Below, in pieces: positions 16,894 through 24,913 of a DNA stretch of 64,000 bases. Source of the DNA: Streptomyces sp. NBC_01478 (lineage in GTDB: Bacteria; Actinomycetota; Actinomycetes; Streptomycetales; Streptomycetaceae); the NCBI RefSeq assembly GCF_036227225.1, contig NZ_CP109444.1:3577501-3641500 (forward strand), read 5' to 3'. The stretch's first letter is position 1. Each line of letters opens with the position of its first letter. The position numbers and the translations under genes are program-made. A model generated the notes under the pieces. The model was not told where the DNA came from. It did not search any database and saw only the letters and a list, made by a program, of their open reading frames with translations.

Positions 16894-18213
16894 GTGACCG
16901 CCGACTCCCCCACACCCCCTGCCACCTCCCCCGCCCGCCTCCGCGCCCTCCTCCCCGACCTCACCCCCTGGCATTCCTCCGCCGACTTCCGCAGGCTCTG
17001 GCTCGCGGGGCTGATCTCGAACTTCGGGAGTTTCCTGACGTTCGTCGCGGTCCCGGTGCAGCTCAAGGAACTCACCGGCTCCGCGGCGGCGGTGGGCGCG
17101 GTCGGCGCCGTGGAGCTGGTGCCCCTCATCGTGTTCGGGCTCTACGGCGGTGCGCTCGCCGACGCGTGGGACAAGCGGAAGCTGATCGTGTGGACCGAGG
17201 CCGGGCTCGGTGTGCTGTGCGGGGCGCTGCTGTTCAACTCGCTGCTGCCGGAGCCCGCCGTATGGCCGCTGTATGTGATCGCGGCGCTGACCTCGGTGCT
17301 CGGTTCGATCCAGCGGCCGGCGCTGGACTCGCTGTGGCCGCGGATCGTGGCGCACGAGCACATGACGGCCGCGTCCGCGCTCAACTCGCTGCGCTGGACG
17401 GTCGGCGGGGTCACGGGCCCGGCGGTGGCGGGCGTGGTCGTGGCGTTCGCGGGGCTGCCCTACGCGTTCGCGGCGGACACGCTGACGTACGTCGTGTCCG
17501 TCGTCCTGATCTTCCGTATCGCCGCCTCCCCCGGCGCCCACGAGGCGCGGAAGCCGTCGCTGCGGTCGATCGCGGAGGGCGCCCGGTACGCGTGGAGCCG
17601 CAAGGAGCTGCTCGGCACGTACGCGATCGACCTCGCGGCGATGTTCTTCGCGATGCCGCTGGCGGTGCTGCCGTTCCTCGCGGACGATCTGCACGCCGAG
17701 TGGGCGCTGGGGCTGATGTACTCGGCCGTTCCGGCCGGCGCCCTGCTGGTGAGTGTGACCAGCGGCTGGACCTCGCGGATCCACCGGCACGGGCGGATGG
17801 TGGTGCTGGCCGCCGCGCTGTGGGGCGCGGCGATCGCCTGCGCGGGCGCGGTCGGCAATGTGTGGCTGGTGCTGCTGTTCCTGACCGTCGCGGGCGGCTG
17901 CGACATGGTCAGCGGCATCTTCCGCGGGGTGATGTGGAACCAGACGATCCCGGACGAGCTGCGCGGCCGGCTCGCCGGGATCGAGCTGCTGTCCTACTCG
18001 GTGGGCCCGCAACTGGGGCAGGTCAGGTCCGGTGGCATGGCCGCGCTGTCCGGGGTGCGGACCTCGGTGTGGGCGGGCGGGCTGATGTGCGTGGGGGCGG
18101 TGGGGCTACTGGCCGCGGGGCTGCCGAAGCTGATGTCGTACGACGCCAGGACGGACGAGCACGCGCTACGGCTGAAGAGGCAGCGCGCCGCCGACGCCAC
18201 CGCCCCTGCCTGA
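16894..18213 (+). CDS. MFS exporter, DHA3 / EntS-like family
   Basis: A 439-residue, 12-helix transporter of the EntS/MefA-like group. After a 30-residue Pro-rich leader comes FRRLWLAGLISNFGSFLTFVAVPVQL, the standard first helix of this group, then GLYGGALADAWDKRKLI (motif A). GTG 16894 is the first in-frame start; only a weak GGCGG precedes it. EntS relatives export siderophores, others macrolides. Given the iron block 2 kb downstream a siderophore is worth considering, but no biosynthetic genes are present. Ends next to a convergent small gene. Confidence 0.85.
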   Translation: MTADSPTPPATSPARLRALLPDLTPWHSSADFRRLWLAGLISNFGSFLTFVAVPVQLKELTGSAAAVGAVGAVELVPLIVFGLYGGALADAWDKRKLIVWTEAGLGVLCGALLFNSLLPEPAVWPLYVIAALTSVLGSIQRPALDSLWPRIVAHEHMTAASALNSLRWTVGGVTGPAVAGVVVAFAGLPYAFAADTLTYVVSVVLIFRIAASPGAHEARKPSLRSIAEGARYAWSRKELLGTYAIDLAAMFFAMPLAVLPFLADDLHAEWALGLMYSAVPAGALLVSVTSGWTSRIHRHGRMVVLAAALWGAAIACAGAVGNVWLVLLFLTVAGGCDMVSGIFRGVMWNQTIPDELRGRLAGIELLSYSVGPQLGQVRSGGMAALSGVRTSVWAGGLMCVGAVGLLAAGLPKLMSYDARTDEHALRLKRQRAADATAPA

Positions 18214-18444
18214 TCAGTCCTCGTCGGCGCTGCCCTTCGTGGCGTCGTGCCACTTGGGGTCGTTCTCCCACTCCAGGTTGCGCTCGCGGGCCGTCTCCAT
18301 CGCGTGCTCGGCCTCCGCGCGGGTGGCGTACGGCCCGAAGCGGTCCTTGGCGGGGCACTCCGGCCCCTCCTCGACCTTCTTGTGTTCGAGGCAGTAGTAC
18401 CACTCGCCGGGCTTCCCGACCGTGCGCTTCTTGAACAGGGCCAT
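18214..18444 (-). CDS. small conserved-type protein (76 aa), SPOR-like
   Basis: A charged 76-residue cytoplasmic protein. It contains [20 protein letters not shown] followed by [18 protein letters not shown], a beta-alpha unit like half of a SPOR domain. AGGAG precedes ATG 18444 by 7 nt; a TTG one codon earlier is less likely. The Cys and His ([13 protein letters not shown]) could bind a metal weakly. Its stop directly abuts the stop of the MFS gene on the other strand. Function unknown. Confidence 0.65.
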   Translation of the reverse strand: MALFKKRTVGKPGEWYYCLEHKKVEEGPECPAKDRFGPYATRAEAEHAMETARERNLEWENDPKWHDATKGSADED

Positions 18445-18489
18445 CAAGGGCTCCTTTCCCTACCGCCATGTTCCCCCATGTCCGCTGGT

Positions 18490-18495
18490 TAGACT
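18490..18495 (+). promoter_or_regulatory. -10 box of map, leaderless
   Basis: TAGACT (TANNNT) followed by 7 nt and ATG 18503, with no ribosome site between. This predicts a leaderless mRNA starting at the ATG. No clear -35 is seen. Confidence 0.5.
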
Positions 18496-18502
18496 CGCTG
18501 GT

Positions 18503-19360
18503 ATGTCTGGCCAGTCACTGCTCGTACCAGGGGAGCTCTCCCCCACCCGTCCCGTGCCCGGAAACATCCGTCGCCCCGAGTACGTCGGCAAGCCCGCGCC
18601 GACCCCGTACACGGGGCCGGAGGTGCAGACCCCCGAGACGATCGAGGCGATGCGGACCGCCGGGCGGATCGCCGCGCGGGCGATGGCGGAGGCCGCGAAG
18701 ATCATCTCGCCGGGGGTGACCACGGACGAGATCGACAAGGTGGCGCACGAGTACATGTGCGACCACGGCGCCTATCCGTCCACGCTGGGCTACCGCGGCT
18801 TCCCCAAGTCCCTGTGCACCTCGCTCAACGAGGTGATCTGCCACGGCATTCCGGACTCCACGGTGCTGCGCGACGGCGACATCATCAACCTCGACGTGAC
18901 GGCGTACATCGGCGGGGTGCACGGCGACAACAACGCGACGTACCTGGTGGGTGACGTCGACGAGGAGTCGCGGCTGCTGGTGGAGCGCACCCGCGAGTCC
19001 CTCGACCGCGCGATCAAGGCGGTCCGGCCGGGCCGCCAGATCAACATCATCGGCCGGGTCATCGAGTCGTACGCCAAGCGCTTCGGGTACGGCGTGGTCC
19101 GGGACTTCACCGGCCACGGCATCAACTCGTCCTTCCACTCCGGCCTGATCGTCCCGCACTACGACAGCCCGCACGCGACGACGGTCATCCAGCCCGGGAT
19201 GACGTTCACGATCGAGCCGATGCTGACGCTCGGGACGTACGAGTACGACATGTGGGACGACGGGTGGACGGTCGTCACGAAGGACCGGAAGCGGACGGCG
19301 CAGTTCGAGCACACGTTGGTGGTGACGGAGACGGGGGCGGAGGTTCTCACGCTGCCGTAG
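18503..19360 (+). CDS. map: type I methionine aminopeptidase
   Basis: Removes the initiator methionine from nascent proteins. The 285-residue enzyme has an N-terminal extension of about 40 residues ([18 protein letters not shown]) typical of actinobacterial MetAP1c, with its SH3-ligand-like PxxP segment. The metal-ligand blocks follow: [19 protein letters not shown] (two Asp), [12 protein letters not shown] (His), FTIEPM (Glu) and AQFEHTLVV (Glu). Substrate-pocket His lies in [10 protein letters not shown]. Cytoplasmic, ribosome-associated. The promoter is probably leaderless; a good terminator follows. Confidence 0.96.
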   Translation: MSGQSLLVPGELSPTRPVPGNIRRPEYVGKPAPTPYTGPEVQTPETIEAMRTAGRIAARAMAEAAKIISPGVTTDEIDKVAHEYMCDHGAYPSTLGYRGFPKSLCTSLNEVICHGIPDSTVLRDGDIINLDVTAYIGGVHGDNNATYLVGDVDEESRLLVERTRESLDRAIKAVRPGRQINIIGRVIESYAKRFGYGVVRDFTGHGINSSFHSGLIVPHYDSPHATTVIQPGMTFTIEPMLTLGTYEYDMWDDGWTVVTKDRKRTAQFEHTLVVTETGAEVLTLP

Positions 19361-19380
19361 GGCTCCCGTGCCTGGTCATG

Positions 19381-19413
19381 ACGGCTCGCTCTCTCGTGGA
19401 GCGGGCCGTTTTT
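19381..19413 (+). terminator. terminator of map
   Basis: ACGGCTCGCTC (19381-19391) pairs with GAGCGGGCCGT (19399-19409), with one G-T wobble and a 7-nt loop, followed by a TTTTT run. A classical intrinsic terminator 20 bp after the stop. Confidence 0.85.
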
Positions 19414-19454
19414 CTTGTACGCTTTTACCGACAGGGTGTCGGGAACCTGTTGAC

Positions 19455-19473
19455 TTAGGTAAGCCTTACCTTA
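19455..19473. promoter_or_regulatory. DmdR/DtxR-type iron box over the heme oxygenase promoter
   Basis: The 19-bp site from TTAGGT to ACCTTA matches the DtxR/DmdR consensus (TTAGGTTAG centre CTAACCTAA) at almost every position and is nearly palindromic. TTGACT at 19450-19455 is a good -35 and GAGGAT at 19474-19479 a fair -10 with an 18-bp spacer, so the box fills the promoter spacer. Iron-loaded DmdR1 would repress here. Confidence 0.85.
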
Positions 19474-19486
19474 GAGGATAGTGCTC

Positions 19487-20134
19487 ATGGACTCCTTCTC
19501 GACAGTCATCCGCACCGCGTCCCACGAACAGCATGTGGAGGCCGAGACCTCCACCTTCATGAGCGATCTGCTCGGCGGCCGGCTGGGCGTGGACGCGTAC
19601 GCCCGGTACACCGAGCAACTGTGGTTCGTCTACGAGGCGTTGGAGACCGTGGCCGAGCGGCTGACGGCGGATCCGGTGGCCGGACCGTTCATCCAGGCCG
19701 AGTTGTTCCGGCTGCCGGCGCTGGAGCGGGACCTCGAGCATCTGCGGGGTGCGGACTGGCGCGCGGGACTGACCGCACTGCCCGCGACCCGGGCCTATGC
19801 GGAACGGGTGCGGGAGTGCGCGGAGTTGTGGCCTGCCGGGTACATCGCCCACCACTACACGCGTTACCTCGGGGACCTCTCCGGCGGGCAGATCATCCGG
19901 GACAAGGCGGAGCGGACGTGGGGGTTCGCGCGGCGGGGGGACGGGGTCCGGTTCTATGTGTTCGAGGGGATCGGGAACCCGGCGGCGTTCAAGCGGGGGT
20001 ATCGGGAACTGTTGGACGGGGTGCAGGTCGACGATCTGGAGAAGCAGCGGATCGTGGCGGAGTGCAAGAAGGCGTTCGCCTTGAACACCAGGGTCTTTCG
20101 GGCTCTGGGTGACGAGTTTCCGATGTCCGCGTGA
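19487..20134 (+). CDS. hmuO: heme oxygenase, biliverdin-producing
   Basis: Opens the heme ring with O2 and electrons to give biliverdin, CO and Fe2+. The 215-residue protein aligns by eye with corynebacterial HmuO. The proximal heme ligand is His16, six residues before STFMSDLLGGRLG, and the distal-helix signature YLGDLSGGQ is intact. ATG 19487 is preferred over GTG 19481, which is too close to the -10; GAGG lies 9 nt upstream, but a near-leaderless start is also possible. Controlled by the overlapping iron box, so expected under iron starvation. Works with the heme importer 5 kb downstream. Confidence 0.94.
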   Translation: MDSFSTVIRTASHEQHVEAETSTFMSDLLGGRLGVDAYARYTEQLWFVYEALETVAERLTADPVAGPFIQAELFRLPALERDLEHLRGADWRAGLTALPATRAYAERVRECAELWPAGYIAHHYTRYLGDLSGGQIIRDKAERTWGFARRGDGVRFYVFEGIGNPAAFKRGYRELLDGVQVDDLEKQRIVAECKKAFALNTRVFRALGDEFPMSA

Positions 20135-20156
20135 GCGTTTGTCTGCGGGAGCGTTG

Positions 20157-20226
20157 CCAGGGGCTCCGCCCCCGGACCCCAGATCGGCCCTGAAGGGGCC
20201 TCGTCCTCAAACGCCGGACAGGCTGG
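20157..20226. repeat. dispersed Streptomyces intergenic repeat, copy A
   Basis: Contains the hairpin GGGGC-TCC-GCCCC (20160-20172), then a conserved block reading CTCGTCCTCAAACGCCGGA. The same block occurs at 38221-38241. It probably ends transcription between heme oxygenase and the convergent PhzF-like gene. Confidence 0.7.
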
Positions 20227-20284
20227 ATGATGCCGCCCGGCGTGAAGCGGCCACCCTCATGAAGAGGTCAACGCCGCGGAGCCG

Positions 20285-20929
20285 TCAGCGCTCCAGGAAC
20301 ACCCGTCCCCCGACCTCCACCCAACCCCCCGGCTGCGGAGCCGTAAGTATCTGAGACCCCGCGCCCTGTGTGATGTTGAGGGCCCGGCCCAACCGGTCGG
20401 TCAGGAGGAGCGCCGCCGCGCCCGTTGCCTCGTCCTCGTGGATGCCGTCGTCCCGGCCGGGGAAGGCGCGGGCGCGGATGCGGCCCGCCGCCTCGTCCTC
20501 CCAGGCCCAGGCGTAGATCCACTCGCCGGGCGGGGGGACGGGGAGGGCGTCGACCTCGGCCGCGGTGGCGTGTTGGCGGAGGGTGCGGGGCGGGGCCCAC
20601 TCCGGGAGGGCCTCGATCCAACTGAACTCGCCGTCCAGGCGGGCGCCCACTATGCCTGCGGGGGTGACCAGTTCGGGTATGTCCAGGAGCCAGGCGGTGC
20701 CGACGCAGGGGTGGCCGGCGAAGGGCAGGCGGGTGGTCGGGGTGTAGATGTCGATGACTCCGCGCTCGGGGTCGTCGACGAACACCGTCTCGCTGAAGCC
20801 GAGTTTCCCGGCGAACACCTGCCGCTCGTCCGGGTCCGGCATGACGGAACCCTCGCGGACGACGCCGAGTTCGTTGCCGTATCCGCCGCTGGGACCGCAG
20901 AAGACACGCAGTACGTCGTAGTCAGTCAC
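20285..20929 (-). CDS. PhzF-family isomerase/epimerase-like protein
   Basis: A 214-residue PhzF-fold protein (two similar halves). It has NELGVV where active PhzF enzymes usually have a GN.xAVV catalytic motif, then RLPFAGHPCVGTAWLL, the conserved anion-binding turn, and in the second half DEATGAAALLLTDRLG. It is shorter than typical PhzF proteins (about 280 aa), and the catalytic Glu region is only partly recognisable, so activity is uncertain. GTG 20929 overlaps the upstream gene's stop by 8 bp, indicating coupled translation. Confidence 0.75.
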   Translation of the reverse strand: MTDYDVLRVFCGPSGGYGNELGVVREGSVMPDPDERQVFAGKLGFSETVFVDDPERGVIDIYTPTTRLPFAGHPCVGTAWLLDIPELVTPAGIVGARLDGEFSWIEALPEWAPPRTLRQHATAAEVDALPVPPPGEWIYAWAWEDEAAGRIRARAFPGRDDGIHEDEATGAAALLLTDRLGRALNITQGAGSQILTAPQPGGWVEVGGRVFLER

Positions 20930-21812
20930 GGGGGCATTCAAACACCGCCCGGGCGGCGGGGTCATCCCAGGCCGGGGCTCCGCCGGGGAGGGGCCAGGTG
21001 GGGGTGGGGGCGTCGTCGTAGGGCAGCGCGGACAGGGTGTCGCCGAACGCCCTGTCCAGCGTGGCCCGTTGGTGGGCGAGGCCCGGGTGGGCGGGGCGGG
21101 CCGCCAGTCGTTCCAGGCGTTGTCCGTGTGCCTCGGTGATCTCGTCGGCGGTGCGGCGCCAGTCCGGCTCGTCCGGTACGCGGCGCAGCTCCACGCACAC
21201 CGGTTGCGTGCCCTCCGCGAGCGCGGCCACGGCGCGGTCGTGGCCGTCGAGGATCAGCCAGCCGTCGAGGAAGGTCACCCACCACAGGAGGACGGGCGCG
21301 AGGGTGCCTTCGCGGGCGTGCTTGCGGTACGCCTTCACACGCGGGGCGTCGGGCGGGGAGAGCCGGCGCAGGGGCAGGATGCCGTGCCAGCCGCCACCGC
21401 AGTACAACTCCAGGCTGCCGTTCGGCCACTCCTGGACGAAGTCCGTCGTCCAGATGCCGGGGGCGAAGCGGTCGCGCCGGATCAGGGACCAACGGCCGTC
21501 GTGCAGTGGGCTTTCCGGTGACTCCTCCAGCCAACGGGCGTACTGGTGAACCCAGTTGACGCCAGAGCGTTGCCGAGTTGCGCTCAGGGGCGGCACGGGT
21601 GAGCGGTAGCTGTCGAAGCGGTGCAGGGCGAGGTCGTGGCAGCAGCCGTCGCCGTCCAACCGGCCCAGGAACAGGGGCCGTTCACTCTGGCGGAGCAGCC
21701 TGCGTCCACCGTCCGCCGTCTCGAAACGCAGCGGGGACGGGCCGGGCCGACCGGTCACGGTCAGCACCAGTCCGTCCTCCGACAGCGGTTCCCTGTGCCC
21801 CCGGGTGTCCAT
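20922..21812 (-). CDS. hypothetical protein (296 aa)
   Basis: A soluble 296-residue protein, Trp- and Arg-rich, with no domain I recognise. It reads like a ligand- or nucleic-acid-binding protein around RDRFAPGIWTTDFVQEWPNG and VTFLDGWLILDGHDRAVAALA; the DGHDR segment recalls the ParB/Srx-like motif but is not enough for a call. ATG 21812 is the first start. It is translationally coupled to the PhzF-like gene and lies just downstream of the htaA pair on the same strand. Confidence 0.6.
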   Translation of the reverse strand: MDTRGHREPLSEDGLVLTVTGRPGPSPLRFETADGGRRLLRQSERPLFLGRLDGDGCCHDLALHRFDSYRSPVPPLSATRQRSGVNWVHQYARWLEESPESPLHDGRWSLIRRDRFAPGIWTTDFVQEWPNGSLELYCGGGWHGILPLRRLSPPDAPRVKAYRKHAREGTLAPVLLWWVTFLDGWLILDGHDRAVAALAEGTQPVCVELRRVPDEPDWRRTADEITEAHGQRLERLAARPAHPGLAHQRATLDRAFGDTLSALPYDDAPTPTWPLPGGAPAWDDPAARAVFECPRD

Positions 21813-21823
21813 GGGGGACAGTC

Positions 21824-23320
21824 TTACGCCTCGGCGGTCTCCGTGCGCCGCCTGCGCATCGCGAACACCACGCCCGCGCCCGCCGCCACGGTGACCGCCG
21901 CCGCCGTGCCCAGTGCCGCCGCCGGTATGCCGGAACCCGTCGAGGCGAGGGAGCCGGTCACGTCGCCGCCCGTGGTGGAGCCGGCGACGCCGCCCGAAGT
22001 CGAGCCCGTCGTACCGGAGTTGCCGGCGGAGCTGCCCGTGCCGCTCGATGACGAGGAGCCGTCGGAGGGGAGGGTGGCGTCCGCGGTGAGGGCCACCGAG
22101 AGGTCGAGCGGGTCGAGTGCGGCGCCGGTCTGGTAGAAGCCGCCGAAGGCCTTCGCGCCGGCCGCGGTGAGGGTGGTGGTGACGTCGTCGAGGGTGATGA
22201 CGTCGTTCTTCGCGGTGAGGTCGGTCGAGCCCGCCTTCAGGTCGGCCAGGACCACGTCCTCGGACTTCTCGCCGAGGCTCGTCACGTCCGCCGTCAGTTT
22301 GCCGACGCCGCCGTCGAGGGTCGCCTTGAGGTCGGTGAAGGTGAGATCGAGGCCGTAAGTGCCGTTGTCCTCATGGCCCTTGAAGTTCACCGCGCCCTCG
22401 AAGGCGGCGGAGAGGGTGTCGGCGTGGGTGTCGTAGCTGCCGGTCGCGCCGGTGAAGGTGAAGACGCCGTTGCCGGTGGCCTGGGCCGCGCCGTCGGAGG
22501 TGGTGATCCTGCCGTTGGCGACGCTGCCGACGACGTAGGAGCGGAAGGACTCCTTGACGCCCCAGGCGAGGGTGCCGTCCGCGATGTCGCCCTTGGTGGC
22601 GGCCGGTTCGGAGGCGGTGTCCGAGGGGCTCGCGGTGTCGGAGGGCGTGGTGGACGGGGTGGCTGTCTTCGTGGACGTAGGACTGGGCGTGGTGGACGCG
22701 GGCGTCGACGGCGTCGGCGTCGCGGGTGTGCTCGGGGTGGGGGACGTCGTCGATACCGGCTTGGCCGCCGACAGCGGGTCGCCGGCCGCGTTCGCGTACG
22801 TCTCGCTGCCGAGGAAGGTGCCCGCGGCGGCGGTGAGCGTGGTGGCGAGGTTCGTCAGGTCCTGGCTGGTGGGCGCGGCGACCGTGGCGAGCGTCACGTC
22901 CTGCTGCTTGGTGCCGCCGTCCGCGACGAGGTCGGCGGTGAGGGTGCCCGCCGCGCTGTCGTACTGGAAGTCTGACATCTCCCGCACGAAGCCGTGCAGC
23001 GTCGACTTGGCGGTGATCGTGCCCTTGAACGTGAGGTGCACGGCGTGGCTGGTGGTGTCGTAGGTGCCCGTGCCGGCGGTGAAGGTGAAGGCGCCGTTGT
23101 TCGCGGCCTGCGAGGCGCCGTCGGCGGCGGTGAAGGAGCCCTGCGCGTAGGTGCTCACATAGGTGCGGTACGACTGCTTGATGCCCCAGGTCAACTCGTA
23201 GCCGCTGAGCGGGACTTCGGCCGCCGACGCGGTGGTCGTGGCGAGCGCGGTGGCGCCGAGCGCGGCGGCGGTCGCGACGGCCGCGGCGAGGGCGAAGGAA
23301 GGACGAGGTCTGACGGGCAT
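21824..23320 (-). CDS. htaA: HtaA-domain heme-binding surface protein with sortase signal
   Basis: A 498-residue secreted protein with a Sec signal peptide (cleavage near TASAA, residue 34), two HtaA domains (about 40-180 and 245-400) and a Thr/Pro/Ser linker between them. Each domain opens with the heme-ligand Tyr motif (WGIKQSYRTYV; WGVKESFRSYV). The second has the GH.DNGTYGLDL region with the conserved His. The C-terminus carries LASTG, a hydrophobic helix and RRRR, a class E sortase anchor. It would bind heme in the cell wall and pass it to HmuT. It lies downstream of a second htaA-like gene in one transcript behind the iron box. Confidence 0.87.
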   Translation of the reverse strand: MPVRPRPSFALAAAVATAAALGATALATTTASAAEVPLSGYELTWGIKQSYRTYVSTYAQGSFTAADGASQAANNGAFTFTAGTGTYDTTSHAVHLTFKGTITAKSTLHGFVREMSDFQYDSAAGTLTADLVADGGTKQQDVTLATVAAPTSQDLTNLATTLTAAAGTFLGSETYANAAGDPLSAAKPVSTTSPTPSTPATPTPSTPASTTPSPTSTKTATPSTTPSDTASPSDTASEPAATKGDIADGTLAWGVKESFRSYVVGSVANGRITTSDGAAQATGNGVFTFTGATGSYDTHADTLSAAFEGAVNFKGHEDNGTYGLDLTFTDLKATLDGGVGKLTADVTSLGEKSEDVVLADLKAGSTDLTAKNDVITLDDVTTTLTAAGAKAFGGFYQTGAALDPLDLSVALTADATLPSDGSSSSSGTGSSAGNSGTTGSTSGGVAGSTTGGDVTGSLASTGSGIPAAALGTAAAVTVAAGAGVVFAMRRRRTETAEA

Positions 23321-23380
23321 GGCCGTGGTTCTCCTTGAGGTGGGTGGATGGTCCGCGAACGCGCGGACCGGGTAAGGGGG

Positions 23381-24814
23381 TTACTCCGCTTCCGGCGACG
23401 CGCTGTCGGTCGCGGGGCGGGTGCGGCGCCTGCGGACGACGACGAGCGCGGACACCGCGGCCGCCACCAGCAGGGCGCCGGCCGCGAGGCCGATCGGCAG
23501 GGCGGCCGAACTACCGCCGCCGGCGTCGGAGTTGTCGGCGACCGGCTCGGCGGAGACCGAGGGCTCGGCCGACTGTTCCTCTGGAGTCCCGCTCGCCGTG
23601 GGGGTGCTGCCCAGGTCGGGCAGCGCGGGCAGTTTCGCGTCGTCGGTGAGGGCGACGGCCAGGGACACCGGGTCCATGGCGGTGCCCGCCTGGTACATCC
23701 CGGCGAAGGCCTTGGCGCCCTGCGCGGTGAGCTTCGCGGGTGCCTCGGTGACCTTCGCGAGCCCCTTGACCGCCTTGAGGTTCTTGGCGGTGAAGGTGAC
23801 CAGCGGGACCTTCTTGCCGGTGAAGTCGGCGCCGGCGACGTCGGCGTAGAGGGTGCCCTTGCCGTCCGTGACGGTCGCGCGGACACCGCTGAACTCGAGA
23901 TCCAGCCCCTCGGTACCGGTGAAGCGGACCGCGCCCTGGAACGAGGCCGTCAACTCCCCGTCCTTGTACGTCCCTTCGCCGCTCGGGAAGCGGAAGAGGG
24001 CACCGCCGTCCTCCGCTCCCGCCGACAGGGTCCACCTGCCCTTCGCGATGTCCCCGGTGACGTACTCCCGGAAGGTGCGGCGCACACCCCAGTCGACGGC
24101 GCCGTCCGCGATCGCGCCGCTCGAACTCTCCTTCTTCGCGGTGGACTTGGCCGGTGTCGGGGTGGGCGTGGCCTGCTTCGTGGCCGCCGCCTTCACGTCC
24201 GCCGAGAGGCTGACCGGGTCCAGGACCGTACCGGCCGTGTAGTAGCCGGCGAAGGACTTGGCGCCCTGCGAAGTGAGCGTGGCGGGCAGGTTGTTGAGGA
24301 CGACGGAGGTGCCGCCGCCCTTCATGTCGATGCCGCCCAGGGAGAGGTTGGCGAAGGGCACCTGCGAGGACGTCGTGACCGTCCCCGTTCCCTTCGCCTT
24401 GCTTGTGACGTCCAGATAGAGGGTGCCCGTCGAGCCCGAGATACGGACCGTGGGTCGGCTGAGGGTGAGGTCCAGTTCGTAGCTGCCGTCGGCCTTCCTG
24501 TGGCCGACGAAGTGCACCCCGCCCGCGAAGGACGAGCGGAACGTGCCCGTCGAGCCGTCGTACGAACCCGTCGCCGAGGGGAAGCGGAACTGGCTGCTGC
24601 CCACCGTCGCCGCGCCGCCCGTCAGGGAGTAACTCCCGTTCGCGATGGGCCCGGTGACATAGCTCTGGAACGAGGACTTGATGCCCCAGTCGAGCCGGCC
24701 GCCCTGCACGGTACGGCTCTCTGCGTGGGCGAGGGCTGCGGGGAGGAGGGCGGCAAGGACAGTCAGGACGGCCGTGCACACCACGGTGACCAGGGCTCTT
24801 GGGCGCACGGGCAT
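23381..24814 (-). CDS. second HtaA-domain heme-binding protein, membrane-anchored
   Basis: A 477-residue secreted protein with a signal peptide ending AHA and two HtaA domains (about 35-180 and 225-375). Domain 1 has DWGIKSSFQSYV and the conserved His in HFVGHRKADGSYELDL. Domain 2 has DWGVRRTFREYV but is shortened after RFTG, so the conserved His is missing. A C-terminal helix followed by RRRR anchors it to the membrane; unlike its neighbour it has no LAxTG sortase signal. The start lies 38 bp from an iron box shared with hmuT. Probably passes heme between wall and membrane. Confidence 0.86.
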   Translation of the reverse strand: MPVRPRALVTVVCTAVLTVLAALLPAALAHAESRTVQGGRLDWGIKSSFQSYVTGPIANGSYSLTGGAATVGSSQFRFPSATGSYDGSTGTFRSSFAGGVHFVGHRKADGSYELDLTLSRPTVRISGSTGTLYLDVTSKAKGTGTVTTSSQVPFANLSLGGIDMKGGGTSVVLNNLPATLTSQGAKSFAGYYTAGTVLDPVSLSADVKAAATKQATPTPTPAKSTAKKESSSGAIADGAVDWGVRRTFREYVTGDIAKGRWTLSAGAEDGGALFRFPSGEGTYKDGELTASFQGAVRFTGTEGLDLEFSGVRATVTDGKGTLYADVAGADFTGKKVPLVTFTAKNLKAVKGLAKVTEAPAKLTAQGAKAFAGMYQAGTAMDPVSLAVALTDDAKLPALPDLGSTPTASGTPEEQSAEPSVSAEPVADNSDAGGGSSAALPIGLAAGALLVAAAVSALVVVRRRRTRPATDSASPEAE

Positions 24815-24851
24815 GGGTGGGTCCTCCGGATGACGACTGCCGGTAGCGAAC

Positions 24852-24870
24852 GAAGGTAAGGCTAACCTAA
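24852..24870. promoter_or_regulatory. DmdR-type iron box between htaA-like genes and hmuT
   Basis: The site ending GGCTAACCTAA matches the iron-box consensus at 16 of 19 positions. It lies 38 bp from the htaA-side start and about 45 bp from the hmuT start, so one repressor site can serve both divergent operons. Confidence 0.8.
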
Positions 24871-24913
24871 GCTTTCCTCACCTGAAACGACAGTGCCCGA
24901 GAGATGTCGAGAG

